A stretch of DNA of 14,664 nt from assembly GCA_003537695.1 (NCBI GenBank), contig DPRC01000047.1:1283-15946 (forward strand), read 5' to 3'. The notes under the pieces were generated by a model. That model searched no databases and was not told the DNA's origin. It saw nothing but the letters and a program-made list of their open reading frames with translations. Positions 5,762 to 14,098 of the stretch are shown one piece after another. A program made the position numbers and the translations under genes. The stretch is from Polaribacter sp. GTDB taxonomy: Bacteria > Bacteroidota > Bacteroidia > Flavobacteriales > Flavobacteriaceae. Every line of letters starts with the position of its first letter. The first letter of the stretch is position 1.

Positions 5762-8700
5762 ATGTACTTAATTTTTGATACAGAAACCACTGGATTACCC
5801 AAAAGCTGGAATGCTCCAATTACCAATACAGAGAACTGGCCTCGGTGTGTTCAAATTGCGTGGCAACTGCATGATGAGATGGGAAATATCCTGGAGCACA
5901 ACGACTTTCTTATCAAACCAGATGGCTACAATATTCCGTATGATGCAGAAAGAATTCACGGAATTTCTACTGAACTAGCAGAAGAACAGGGAATTTCTTT
6001 AGCAGAGGGCTTGGTACTCTTTAATGAAGTGCTCAGCAAAACAAAATTTATTGTCGGTCAGAATTTAAATTTTGACTTAAACATAATGGGCTGTGAGTTC
6101 CACAGGTTGGGTGTTGAAAATAAAATGACTTCCCTCCCAATATTAGATACCTGTACAGAGAAAACAGCGTTGATGTGTCAAATTCCTGGAGGTCGTGGTG
6201 GAAAATTTAAATTACCGACGTTAACAGAATTGCACCAGCATCTATTTGGTACTGGTTTTGGAGATGCCCATAATGCAACTGCCGATGTAGAAGCAACTAC
6301 CCGTTGTTTCTTAGAGTTAATTCGGATTCGAGAATTTACCAAAGAACAATTAGATGTAGATGTCGCTTATTTTAAGAAGTACTCAGAAACACATCCACAA
6401 CCAATTCAAGTACTTGGCTTAAAGCATATCAATCTTAAGAAAGAAAGTGATAAAATTCGTCAACGCCTCGATCAATTAAAAGATACCGAGAGCACAAAGT
6501 CTACCTCTGATGGTCTTGCAGAGTTAGAAAACGTGCAATATTCACATTTACACAACCATACACAATATTCTGTTTTACAGTCTACCATGGAAATTGGTCA
6601 AATTGTAAAAGCTGCAGCCAAGGATAATATGCCGGCAGTTGCCATGACAGATACTGCAAATATGATGGCTGCCTTTCACTTTGTGAGCGCAATTTTAAAT
6701 CATAATAAGACTGCAAAAACTCCAATGAAACCTATTGTAGGTTGTGAGTTTAACGTCTGTGGAGATCATAAAAACAAGTCGCAAAAAGACAACGGATACC
6801 AAGTTGTTTTGCTTGCAAAAAACAAAAAAGGATATCACAATCTTGCGAAAATGTCTTCCATCGCTTTTGTAGATGGGTTCTATTATGTTCCAAGAATAGA
6901 TCGTGAAATCATCAAAAAATACAAAGAAGATATTATTGTTTTAACAGGAAACCTTTATGGAGAAGTGCCTAGTAAAATTTTAAATCTTGGAGAAAAACAA
7001 GCAGAAGAAGCGTTACTCTGGTGGAAAGGAGAATTTAAAGACGATTTTTATATTGAGCTGATGCGCCACAATCAGCAAGATGAAAAAATTGTAAATGAAA
7101 CCTTATTGACCTTTTCAAAAAAACATGACGTTAAAGTTATTGCTACAAACAACACCTTTTATTTAGAAAAAAAAGATGCAAATGCACATGATATTTTACT
7201 CTGTGTAAAAGAAGGTGAAAAGCAAGCAACTCCCATTGGAAAAGGGCGTGGCTATCGATACGGGTTACCAAACCAAGAATACTATTTCAAATCTTCAGAA
7301 GAGATGAAAACGCTTTTTGCAGATCTGCCTGAAGCAATCACCAATATTCAAGAAATTGTTGATAAAATTGAAATATTTACACTAGCCAGAGATGTTTTAT
7401 TGCCAGCTTTTGATATTCCAGATGAGTTTAAAGATGCTGCCGATGAAAGTGACAAAGGAAAACGTGGAGAGAATAATTTTTTAAAACACTTGACTTTTGT
7501 AGGTGCTGAAAAAAGGTACGGCGAAATTACCGAGTCTATTAAAGAACGTTTGGACTTTGAATTATCGGTAATTGAAAAAACAGGATATCCGGGTTATTTC
7601 TTGATTGTAGAAGATTTTATTCGCGAAGCTCGAAACATGGATGTTGCCGTGGGGCCTGGTCGTGGATCTGCAGCGGGTTCTGTAGTTGCCTATTGTTTAT
7701 GGATTACAAATATTGACCCTATCAAATATGATTTACTTTTTGAGCGTTTCCTGAATCCAGAACGTGTTTCCATGCCCGATATCGATATTGATTTCGATGA
7801 CGAAGGTCGTGGACGTGTGATGGAGTATGTAATTAACAAATACGGTGCAAATCAGGTTGCACAGATTATTACGTATGGAACAATGGCTGCCAAATCTTCA
7901 ATTAGAGATACTGCCAGGGTTTTAGATTTACCACTTTTTGAAGCAGATCGAATTGCAAAGCTTATCCCGTTAATAAAACTAAAAAATATTTTTGGGGACG
8001 ATGCAAAAAGCAAAGGCAAAGTTGCAGGTTTAAGGTCAGAAGAAAAACAGCTTGTTGAAGAGCTCAAAAGTATGTCTTTCGGAAATGATTTAGTTTCAGA
8101 AACCATCAACAAAGCTACCATGTTGGAAGGCTCTGTTCGGAATACAGGAATTCATGCCTGTGGGGTTATTATCACACCAGGAGATATTACCAATTATGTG
8201 CCCGTTGCTTTGGCAAAAGATTCGGACATGTATGTAACCCAATTTGACAATTCTGTAGTAGAATCTGCAGGTTTGTTAAAAATGGATTTCTTGGGACTAA
8301 AGACATTGACCTTAATTAAAGATACCGTTAAAATTGTAAAAGCGAGACACGATGTTGATTTGGATCCAGACAGCTTTCCTTTAGATGATGTAAAAACATA
8401 CGAGCTCTTTCAACGAGGTGAAACGGTCGGTATTTTTCAATATGAATCTCCAGGAATGCAAAAACACATGCGTTCTTTAAAACCCACTGTTTTTGCAGAT
8501 TTAATTGCAATGAATGCCCTGTACAGACCAGGTCCTATGGAATATATTCCGTCTTTTATCAATAGAAAACACGGAACCGAAGATATTGAGTACGATTTGC
8601 CTGCCATGGAAGAATATTTGGCAGAAACCTACGGAATTACGGTATACCAAGAGCAGGTAATGTTACTCTCTCAAAAACTAGCAGACTTCACAAAAGGGGA

Positions 8701-10099
8701 AGCCGATGTTTTGAGAAAGGCAATGGGTAAAAAACAGATTGCAGTCTTAGATAAAATGAAGCCTAAGTTTATAGAACAAGCTTCTAAAAAAGGGCATGAT
8801 GTAGAAAAGTTAGAGAAAATATGGAAAGATTGGGAAGCCTTTGCAAGTTACGCTTTTAACAAGTCGCACTCTACCTGTTATGCTTGGATTGCGTATCAAA
8901 CTGCCTATTTAAAAGCACATTATCCAGCAGAATATATGGCCTCGGTACTTTCTAATAATATGAACGATATCAAATCTGTTTCCTTTTTTATGGAAGAATG
9001 CAAGCGCATGGAATTGCCTGTTTTTGGACCAGATTTAAATGAATCCTTTTTAAAATTTTCTGTCAATGATGACGGCGCAGTAAGGTTTGGAATGGCCGCA
9101 GTAAAAGGTGTTGGTGCAGGAGCAGTGCGAGCCATTATCAAAGAACGAGAAGCAAATGGAAACTATACCTCTATTTTTGATTTGGCAAAACGCGTGGATT
9201 TACGCGCTGCAAATAAAAAATCTTTTGACAGCTTGGTAAAAGCAGGTGCCTTTGACTCTTTCGAAGATACACACCGTGCACAGTATTTTTATACGGATGA
9301 AAAAGGTTTGACTTTCTTGGAACGCGCTATGAAATATGGAAGTAAATACCAAGAAAATGAGAACTCTGCGCAGGTATCTATGTTTGGTGAAGCTTCTTCT
9401 GTGCAATTTCCAGAACCCGATATTCCTGAATGTGAAACTTGGGGAACCATGGAACTTTTATCACAAGAAAAAGAAGTAATTGGTATTTATATTTCGGCCC
9501 ATCCTTTAGATGATTTTAAGAATGAACTGAAGTTCTGTAATGCCTCTTTGAAATACTTTAAAGCCGATCTTGCTAAATTTGTCAATATGAACTTGGCATT
9601 TGCAGGCATTATCACAGATGTACAGCACCGCGTTTCTAAGGCTGGAAAAGGATGGGCGATGTTTACAGCCGAAGATTATGGCGATAGTAACGAGTTCAGA
9701 ATTTTTGGAGAAGACTATTTAAGAATGCAACATTTTTTAGTTCCAAATCAGTTTTTATTTATCAGAGCGACCGTTCAACCGGGGTGGACTAACAAAGAAG
9801 GGGTTGTAGGGGAACCCCGATTAAAATTTATAGAAATGAAACTATTGCATGATATCATGGATGAGCTCTGTAAAAAAGTAACCATACAGCTTCCATTAAA
9901 TCAAGTAAAAGAAGATACTATTTTAAACTTGGAATCTATCTTAAAGAACACACCGGGAAAACAAGCTTTAAATTTCACAGTTTGGGATGAAAAAGAAAAA
10001 CTAGAGGTGAGTTTACCGAGTAGAAATACAAAAATACACATTACTAGCGCGTTGTTATCTACTCTAGAAAATCAGGAAATTGCATATAAGCTGAATTAG
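5762..10099 (+). CDS. dnaE: DNA polymerase III alpha subunit with N-terminal DEDDh proofreading exonuclease
   Basis: The replicative polymerase, 1445 residues against about 1160 for E. coli DnaE. Domains in order: a DnaQ-like 3'-5' exonuclease (1-190) with ExoI D6/E8 in DTETTGLP, ExoII D105 in NLNFD, and ExoIII H170/D175 in HNATAD, so all DEDDh residues are present; a charged linker (about 191-258); a PHP domain (about 260-480) that keeps HLHNH (262-266) but has lost other metal ligands; the C-family polymerase core with GPGRGSAAGS (631-640), PDIDIDF (672-678) and D842 in KMDFLGL, which supply the three catalytic aspartates; a helix-hairpin-helix near 1110-1135 (GVGAGA); a clamp-binding motif QVSMF at 1204-1208, equivalent to E. 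coli QADMF; and an OB fold near 1275-1345. The exonuclease and polymerase both look active. The gene stands alone, divergent from rpsP. The start is fixed because ExoI lies at residues 6-8. Confidence 0.97.
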   Translation: MYLIFDTETTGLPKSWNAPITNTENWPRCVQIAWQLHDEMGNILEHNDFLIKPDGYNIPYDAERIHGISTELAEEQGISLAEGLVLFNEVLSKTKFIVGQNLNFDLNIMGCEFHRLGVENKMTSLPILDTCTEKTALMCQIPGGRGGKFKLPTLTELHQHLFGTGFGDAHNATADVEATTRCFLELIRIREFTKEQLDVDVAYFKKYSETHPQPIQVLGLKHINLKKESDKIRQRLDQLKDTESTKSTSDGLAELENVQYSHLHNHTQYSVLQSTMEIGQIVKAAAKDNMPAVAMTDTANMMAAFHFVSAILNHNKTAKTPMKPIVGCEFNVCGDHKNKSQKDNGYQVVLLAKNKKGYHNLAKMSSIAFVDGFYYVPRIDREIIKKYKEDIIVLTGNLYGEVPSKILNLGEKQAEEALLWWKGEFKDDFYIELMRHNQQDEKIVNETLLTFSKKHDVKVIATNNTFYLEKKDANAHDILLCVKEGEKQATPIGKGRGYRYGLPNQEYYFKSSEEMKTLFADLPEAITNIQEIVDKIEIFTLARDVLLPAFDIPDEFKDAADESDKGKRGENNFLKHLTFVGAEKRYGEITESIKERLDFELSVIEKTGYPGYFLIVEDFIREARNMDVAVGPGRGSAAGSVVAYCLWITNIDPIKYDLLFERFLNPERVSMPDIDIDFDDEGRGRVMEYVINKYGANQVAQIITYGTMAAKSSIRDTARVLDLPLFEADRIAKLIPLIKLKNIFGDDAKSKGKVAGLRSEEKQLVEELKSMSFGNDLVSETINKATMLEGSVRNTGIHACGVIITPGDITNYVPVALAKDSDMYVTQFDNSVVESAGLLKMDFLGLKTLTLIKDTVKIVKARHDVDLDPDSFPLDDVKTYELFQRGETVGIFQYESPGMQKHMRSLKPTVFADLIAMNALYRPGPMEYIPSFINRKHGTEDIEYDLPAMEEYLAETYGITVYQEQVMLLSQKLADFTKGEADVLRKAMGKKQIAVLDKMKPKFIEQASKKGHDVEKLEKIWKDWEAFASYAFNKSHSTCYAWIAYQTAYLKAHYPAEYMASVLSNNMNDIKSVSFFMEECKRMELPVFGPDLNESFLKFSVNDDGAVRFGMAAVKGVGAGAVRAIIKEREANGNYTSIFDLAKRVDLRAANKKSFDSLVKAGAFDSFEDTHRAQYFYTDEKGLTFLERAMKYGSKYQENENSAQVSMFGEASSVQFPEPDIPECETWGTMELLSQEKEVIGIYISAHPLDDFKNELKFCNASLKYFKADLAKFVNMNLAFAGIITDVQHRVSKAGKGWAMFTAEDYGDSNEFRIFGEDYLRMQHFLVPNQFLFIRATVQPGWTNKEGVVGEPRLKFIEMKLLHDIMDELCKKVTIQLPLNQVKEDTILNLESILKNTPGKQALNFTVWDEKEKLEVSLPSRNTKIHITSALLSTLENQEIAYKLN

Positions 10100-10359
10100 A
10101 TCTGTCCGTTGCATTTGAGCGCTCTTCTTTTTAATAGAACCGCATGAAAACTGCTTTAAAAACTGTGCTTTATCAAAACCATAAGCAGCCGAAAAACACG
10201 TATTCTAACAATAGTATTATTGGGTTAAAATCTAAATAAAAGGTTAAATAAAAATAAATCGACTTTAACTTAAACTGATTCTAATTAAGGACGTATGGAA
10301 AAATTTGCAACTTAAGAAATTACAATATTGGTATTTTTGCACTCAATTCAAGAAGATAA
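10100..10359. other. Intergenic region between dnaE and the oxidase gene
   Basis: No supported gene in these 260 bases. There is an eight-base palindrome GAGCGCTC at 10117-10124 followed by a T-rich stretch, but it has no room for a loop, and a weak inverted repeat CTGCTT (10151-10156) / AAGCAG (10183-10188). I therefore cannot name a terminator for dnaE. The right end carries the promoter of the next gene. Confidence 0.5.
10305..10339 (+). promoter_or_regulatory. Promoter of the oxidase-HAD unit
   Basis: TATTTTTG at 10332-10339, followed by CAC, is a full match to the Bacteroidetes -7 consensus. TTG at 10305-10307 lies 24 bases upstream, one base beyond the usual spacer range. Initiation near 10346 would leave a very short leader of about 14 bases before the ATG at 10360. 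Confidence 0.5.
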
Positions 10360-11673
10360 ATGATAAAAGAAAAAAGTGGTATTTGGCAAAGTTGGAATGA
10401 CAATATTAAATATAGTTATAAAACACTTTACAAAATTACATCTGAAAAGGAGTTACAAGAGATTGTAAAAGAGTCTGACAAAATTAAATTTTTCGGAACC
10501 AAACAATCTTCAGCAGATATTGCTTCTGGTGTGGCAACTTTGGTGGATATGACAACCTATAACAAAATACTTTCATACGATGACGATGCACTTACGATTA
10601 CAGCACAATCAGGCGTAATATTGGGAGACCTTTTAGAGGCTATTGAATCTAAAGGTTGGTGTATTCCGTGTTTACCAGATATCAATACCATCACGCTAGG
10701 GGGCGCATTGGCAACGGGTACGCATGGAACAAGTGGAAAACTACTTTCAGAGTATGTAACAGAATGTAGTATTGTTTTGGCAGATGGAGTGCTTAAAAGA
10801 GTAACTGCAGAAGACCCACTTATAGACGCCGTTCGAGTATCTTTAGGTGTTTTGGGAGTACTCTCTGAGATCACTTTTAAATGTGAGCCTATTTACACCT
10901 TGCATGTAAAAGAAGGTCCAGAGAACGATTCTGAATGGTTGCCTAAGATTTCAGAACGCTTAAAAAAACATGATTTCTTAAGAATTTTATGGTTGCCGCA
11001 CACAGACAATGGTTATGTAATTACAGGGGACAAAATAGATTCAGATACAGAAATTACTGAAAACCTTGGTCCTAAATATTTAAAACACAGAAGAACTGCC
11101 TCCAAAGTTTTATACAAATATTCACATGTATATCCTTGGATGACTGCGATTGCAAACAAGATTTTATTCAAAGCTTTCTTTAGCTCCAAAAAAGAACACA
11201 AAGGATCTTTATACCAAGCCACCGTTACTAAATCTAGAGGATCTACCATAGAACTTTCAGAATGGACCATAGGATTGGATAAATTTCCCAAAGTATTTGA
11301 AGAACTGAAATCTGAAATTAATAAATGGTCTAACAAATCTTTTATCCACATCCCAATGGATGTGCGCTTTATCCAGAAAGACGCTTCTTGGCTAAGTTAC
11401 GCGCACAACGAAGATATGGTTACTATGGGGTGTGTTTCTCGAAATGCAGCAACAGCAGATACCTATGAAGCATTTAAAAGCATTGAAAAAGTATTCTTGA
11501 AGTACGGTGGAAAACCACATTGGGGGAAACGTTTTGCAGCGAAAGATGCAGAATTATCCAAAATCTACAGCAAATGGGGAGATTTTAAGCTTTTAAGAAA
11601 AAAATTAGACCCAACCAATAAATTTTTAAATCCTTATTTAGCTAAGGTTTTCAACGAAAAAACAAACGTATAA
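10360..11673 (+). CDS. FAD-dependent oxidase of the aldonolactone/alditol oxidase (ALO) family
   Basis: A 437-residue flavoprotein. Residues about 20-190 form the PCMH-type FAD-binding domain, with the pyrophosphate-contacting ITLGGALATGTHGTSG block (about 108-123) and the SLGVLGVLSEITF strand near 165. The C-terminal ALO domain (about 270-433) holds the HWGK motif (387-390) and the family's LDPTNKFLNPYL ending. Relatives oxidise L-gulono-, L-galactono- or D-arabinono-1,4-lactone, or alditols such as xylitol, often giving H2O2. At the position where many members have a His covalently bound to FAD (GSGHS), this protein has GTKQS with Gln49, so FAD is probably not linked there. No signal peptide or membrane segment is seen. 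Its stop overlaps the start of the HAD gene by one base, implying translational coupling. The substrate cannot be read from the sequence. Confidence 0.85.
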   Translation: MIKEKSGIWQSWNDNIKYSYKTLYKITSEKELQEIVKESDKIKFFGTKQSSADIASGVATLVDMTTYNKILSYDDDALTITAQSGVILGDLLEAIESKGWCIPCLPDINTITLGGALATGTHGTSGKLLSEYVTECSIVLADGVLKRVTAEDPLIDAVRVSLGVLGVLSEITFKCEPIYTLHVKEGPENDSEWLPKISERLKKHDFLRILWLPHTDNGYVITGDKIDSDTEITENLGPKYLKHRRTASKVLYKYSHVYPWMTAIANKILFKAFFSSKKEHKGSLYQATVTKSRGSTIELSEWTIGLDKFPKVFEELKSEINKWSNKSFIHIPMDVRFIQKDASWLSYAHNEDMVTMGCVSRNAATADTYEAFKSIEKVFLKYGGKPHWGKRFAAKDAELSKIYSKWGDFKLLRKKLDPTNKFLNPYLAKVFNEKTNV

Positions 11674-12341
11674 TGCACCCAAAGGGCTTTTTATTTGATT
11701 TTGATGGCGTAGTAGTTGATAGTTCTGAAAGTCACGGTGCTGCATGGGAGTCCGCTTTCAGAGAGCTCTTTCAACAGCAGATTGCGCCTTTTCCTAGAAG
11801 CCATGCTGGGAAATCTCCTATGATTATTGCAGAATACTTTTGTACTGTTATTGGAGAAGAGAAACGAACTAAAGAACTGTATTTATTAAAGGATAAGCAT
11901 TTAGATTGCTATTTTAAAGTTCCTAAATTACTCCCTGGAGTGCGCGAATTCACCTCATACTTATCCAAAAATAAAATTCCTTTTGGAATTGCAAGCAACG
12001 CAACAAAACAGTTTTTAAAAAACAGCGTTCATCATTTAAACTTAGACTTTCCAACTGTTTTTGGTGTTCAGGATTATGTGAAACCAAAACCAGCTCCAGA
12101 AGCCTATATTACCTTAGCGAAAGCTTTGGGATTTCAAGAAGACGACTTTAAAAATCTTTGGGTTTTTGAAGACAGCTTAACGGGAACTACTGCCGCTAAA
12201 TTGGCGGGCATGATTCCAATTGGTATTGCAACCCAATATACTATTGAGGAGTTAAAAAAAGCTGGAAGTTGCTTTGTGTTTCCTACTTTGCTGGAAGCCT
12301 ATACATATTTAACCAATGCTACTGCTGCTGAGGATTGTTAA
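11673..12341 (+). CDS. HAD superfamily phosphatase/phosphoglucomutase-like hydrolase
   Basis: A 222-residue cytosolic hydrolase with a C1-type helical cap (about 17-85). Motif I is DFDGVVVDS with nucleophile D9 and acid/base D11, motif II is S108 in GIASNA, motif III is Lys in VKPKPAPE (K137 or K139), and motif IV is E166/D167 in VFEDSLTG. The SHG after motif I and KPKPAPEAY are typical of the subfamily that includes beta-phosphoglucomutase and sugar-phosphate phosphatases, so a phosphorylated sugar, polyol or glycolate-like substrate is likely. The ATG at 11673 shares its A with the TAA of the upstream oxidase, so the pair are probably made together; the phosphatase might release the polyol or lactone precursor that the oxidase uses, which is inference. 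It converges with gldA, with only 28 bases between the stops and no clear terminator. Confidence 0.85.
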   Translation: MHPKGFLFDFDGVVVDSSESHGAAWESAFRELFQQQIAPFPRSHAGKSPMIIAEYFCTVIGEEKRTKELYLLKDKHLDCYFKVPKLLPGVREFTSYLSKNKIPFGIASNATKQFLKNSVHHLNLDFPTVFGVQDYVKPKPAPEAYITLAKALGFQEDDFKNLWVFEDSLTGTTAAKLAGMIPIGIATQYTIEELKKAGSCFVFPTLLEAYTYLTNATAAEDC

Positions 12342-12369
12342 AATCTACCAGTAGGATTGCATAGCGCGT

Positions 12370-13263
12370 TTATTGCGTAATCTCTCTAAACAGGGTCTCT
12401 AAATTTTTACTTTGTGTGTTCAAACTAAGGATTTTAAGGCCGTTTTCCTGTGCGAAATCAAATACTTTTGATCGCATATCCTCTGAGTGATCAAAGGTTA
12501 ATTGCCAGGTGTTTCCTGATGTATTTATTACTGAATTTAAATCTGCAAACACGGAAAACGAATTTACAGCAATCTGAATATTAAAAATAACGTCTATTAC
12601 CTGTGCTGTATTCCTTTGAAGTTCTTTAAGTTTTTCGTCCAACACTATCGCTCCTTTTTTAATTATGATTACGCGATCACATACGGCCTCTACCTCTTGC
12701 ATGATATGTGTAGAAAGTAGAATTGTTTTATCTTTTCCTAATGCTTTAATCAATGCCCTAATTGCTACCAATTGATTTGGATCTAAACCTGTTGTAGGCT
12801 CATCTAAAATTAAAACTGTTGGTTTGTGTAAAATCGCTGCTGCCAAACCAACTCTTTGCTGATATCCCTTAGAAAGTTGATTTATTTTCTTGTGTGCCTC
12901 CTTTGTCAATCCAACTTCTGCAATACAGTTTTCTATTTGACTTTTTTCAACTTTAAAAATTGCCGCTTGAAACTGTAAATACTCTCGTACATACATCTCT
13001 TCATATAATGGATTGTGCTCTGGTAAATACCCAATAACACGCTGTGCTTGTATGGCGTTTTTCAAAACATCTATTTCATCTACAAAAATAGCACCTGAAT
13101 CTGGCTTTAAATACCCTGTTAAAATTCTCATCATTGTAGACTTCCCAGCACCATTTGGACCTAAAAAACCTATTATTTGACCTTTCTCTGCAGAAAAAGA
13201 AACCGTATCTAATACTTTCTCTGTCGTATATTTTTTAGATACTGAAATTACATTTATAGACAT
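12370..13263 (-). CDS. gldA: Gliding-motility-associated ABC transporter ATP-binding protein GldA
   Basis: A 297-residue cytosolic ABC ATPase, matching GldA of Flavobacterium in length and layout. Walker A is GPNGAGKST (35-43), the Q-loop region reads YLPEHNPLY (79-87) with Glu in place of Gln as in related ATPases, the signature is LSKGYQQRVGLA (130-141), Walker B is VLILDEP (150-156) and the H-loop is H186 in STH. An extra C-terminal domain (about 215-297) follows the ATPase. GldA works with the membrane proteins GldF and GldG, which are encoded elsewhere in flavobacteria; neither is in the window. The transporter is needed for gliding in some Flavobacterium and is linked to surface-protein function, but it also occurs in species that lack gliding, so motility is not proven. 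It starts 44 bases downstream of the membrane protein gene. Confidence 0.85.
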   Translation of the reverse strand: MSINVISVSKKYTTEKVLDTVSFSAEKGQIIGFLGPNGAGKSTMMRILTGYLKPDSGAIFVDEIDVLKNAIQAQRVIGYLPEHNPLYEEMYVREYLQFQAAIFKVEKSQIENCIAEVGLTKEAHKKINQLSKGYQQRVGLAAAILHKPTVLILDEPTTGLDPNQLVAIRALIKALGKDKTILLSTHIMQEVEAVCDRVIIIKKGAIVLDEKLKELQRNTAQVIDVIFNIQIAVNSFSVFADLNSVINTSGNTWQLTFDHSEDMRSKVFDFAQENGLKILSLNTQSKNLETLFREITQ

Positions 13264-13302
13264 ATTGTGCTGCTATTTTTAATTCGATAAATACCTTCCT
13301 TC

Positions 13303-13310
13303 CAAACTTA
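13303..13310 (-). promoter_or_regulatory. Candidate -7 box of gldA overlapping the upstream stop codon
   Basis: The minus strand reads TAAGTTTG, a full match to TAnnTTTG; its TAA (13310-13308) is also the stop codon of the membrane protein gene. Initiation near 13296 would leave a leader of about 33 bases before the gldA ATG at 13263. No TTG is found at the -33 distance, so the match could be chance. Confidence 0.35.
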
Positions 13311-14072
13311 CGTATTGGACATAATTCCATTAACTTTTCTAATTGCTTTCATCCTTAACCAAGCTGTCGGATGTCTTTTTTTGTAGAGCCATAGCGCACC
13401 CAAATCCAATGCAAAATAGAAAAGGCTAATGCCACTTGGAGGATTGTGACTTGGTAAAAAAGGAATTATATCCCATGCAGTTGTTGGCCACCACCAGCAA
13501 CCATAATGCGTCCCAATAATTTCTAAATATACCACTGTTATATACATCGCTAAATAAAACAACCGCTCCCTTGGGCGCTTGTAAAGAATTAAAAGTGTTA
13601 TTACAGTCATCACAAAACCAAAAACATCTCCCTTCAATATTAGGTAAAAAGTAGCATACACAATAATAAAACTCGTAAATATATACTCGAACTTCCTTTT
13701 ATTTTTAAGAATAGCACTCGCTTTAGAAAAATATAAAACACCCACATACACTATTGCATGGCCTAGCGGAATATAATGAGGAACATTCTCTAAGCGGTAC
13801 GTATACATTCCAAAGGCAATCGAAAAAAGATATTCCCCAAATACAGCAATGATTACTGCAAATATCATTAGTTCTTTCATGCGCTTATTTATACTGCAGA
13901 AAGTCACCGAAAAACCAATAAGCATGCTAATATTTGCATAGGTCTGCGCATTAGTAGTAATTGAAGCCATACTCGCGCTATCTAAAAATAATCCAACTAC
14001 TATAAATAAAAAAAGTAATCCCAGGCTCTTGGATATTGCGAATCGCGAAGATTTAGATGCTAACAAACTCAT
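13308..14072 (-). CDS. Polytopic inner-membrane protein of unknown function
   Basis: I do not recognise this family. With the start at 14072 the protein has 254 residues and about eight hydrophobic segments (near 16-32, 45-60, 68-88, 99-118, 128-146, 149-165, 171-188, 212-230). Polar residues are conserved-looking inside or between them: FGEYLFSIAFGMYTY (78-92), VPHYIPLGHA (97-106), and EIIGTHYGCWWWP (184-196) followed by PSHNPPSG (207-214). Paired Glu, His and Trp-Pro motifs hint at a membrane enzyme or transporter, with only a loose resemblance to carotenoid-biosynthesis (CruF/DUF422-like) proteins. The frame extends to an ATG at 14123, but that codon lies inside the terminator of the upstream gene, so the ATG at 14070-14072 (MSLLASKSSR) is preferred. 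Either start gives the same membrane core. It is followed by gldA 44 bases downstream. Confidence 0.65.
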   Translation of the reverse strand: MSLLASKSSRFAISKSLGLLFLFIVVGLFLDSASMASITTNAQTYANISMLIGFSVTFCSINKRMKELMIFAVIIAVFGEYLFSIAFGMYTYRLENVPHYIPLGHAIVYVGVLYFSKASAILKNKRKFEYIFTSFIIVYATFYLILKGDVFGFVMTVITLLILYKRPRERLFYLAMYITVVYLEIIGTHYGCWWWPTTAWDIIPFLPSHNPPSGISLFYFALDLGALWLYKKRHPTAWLRMKAIRKVNGIMSNT

Positions 14073-14098
14073 ACAGCTAAAATAAGAAAGAAAAGAAA

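Noticed and set aside
6530-7200. Reading the altered PHP motifs of DnaE as a sign of a broken gene
   Set aside because: The frame is intact over 1445 codons and the exonuclease, polymerase and clamp-binding motifs are all conserved, so the changes look like specialisation, not decay of the gene.
10117-10135. GAGCGCTC followed by a T-rich stretch as a dnaE terminator
   Set aside because: The palindrome has no loop-forming bases, so at most a two-pair stem could form; not a usable terminator.
10144-10239. A 31-codon plus-strand frame (MKTALKTVLYQN...) after dnaE
   Set aside because: It has no promoter box at a fitting distance, no ribosome site and no recognisable sequence; an open frame of this length is expected by chance.
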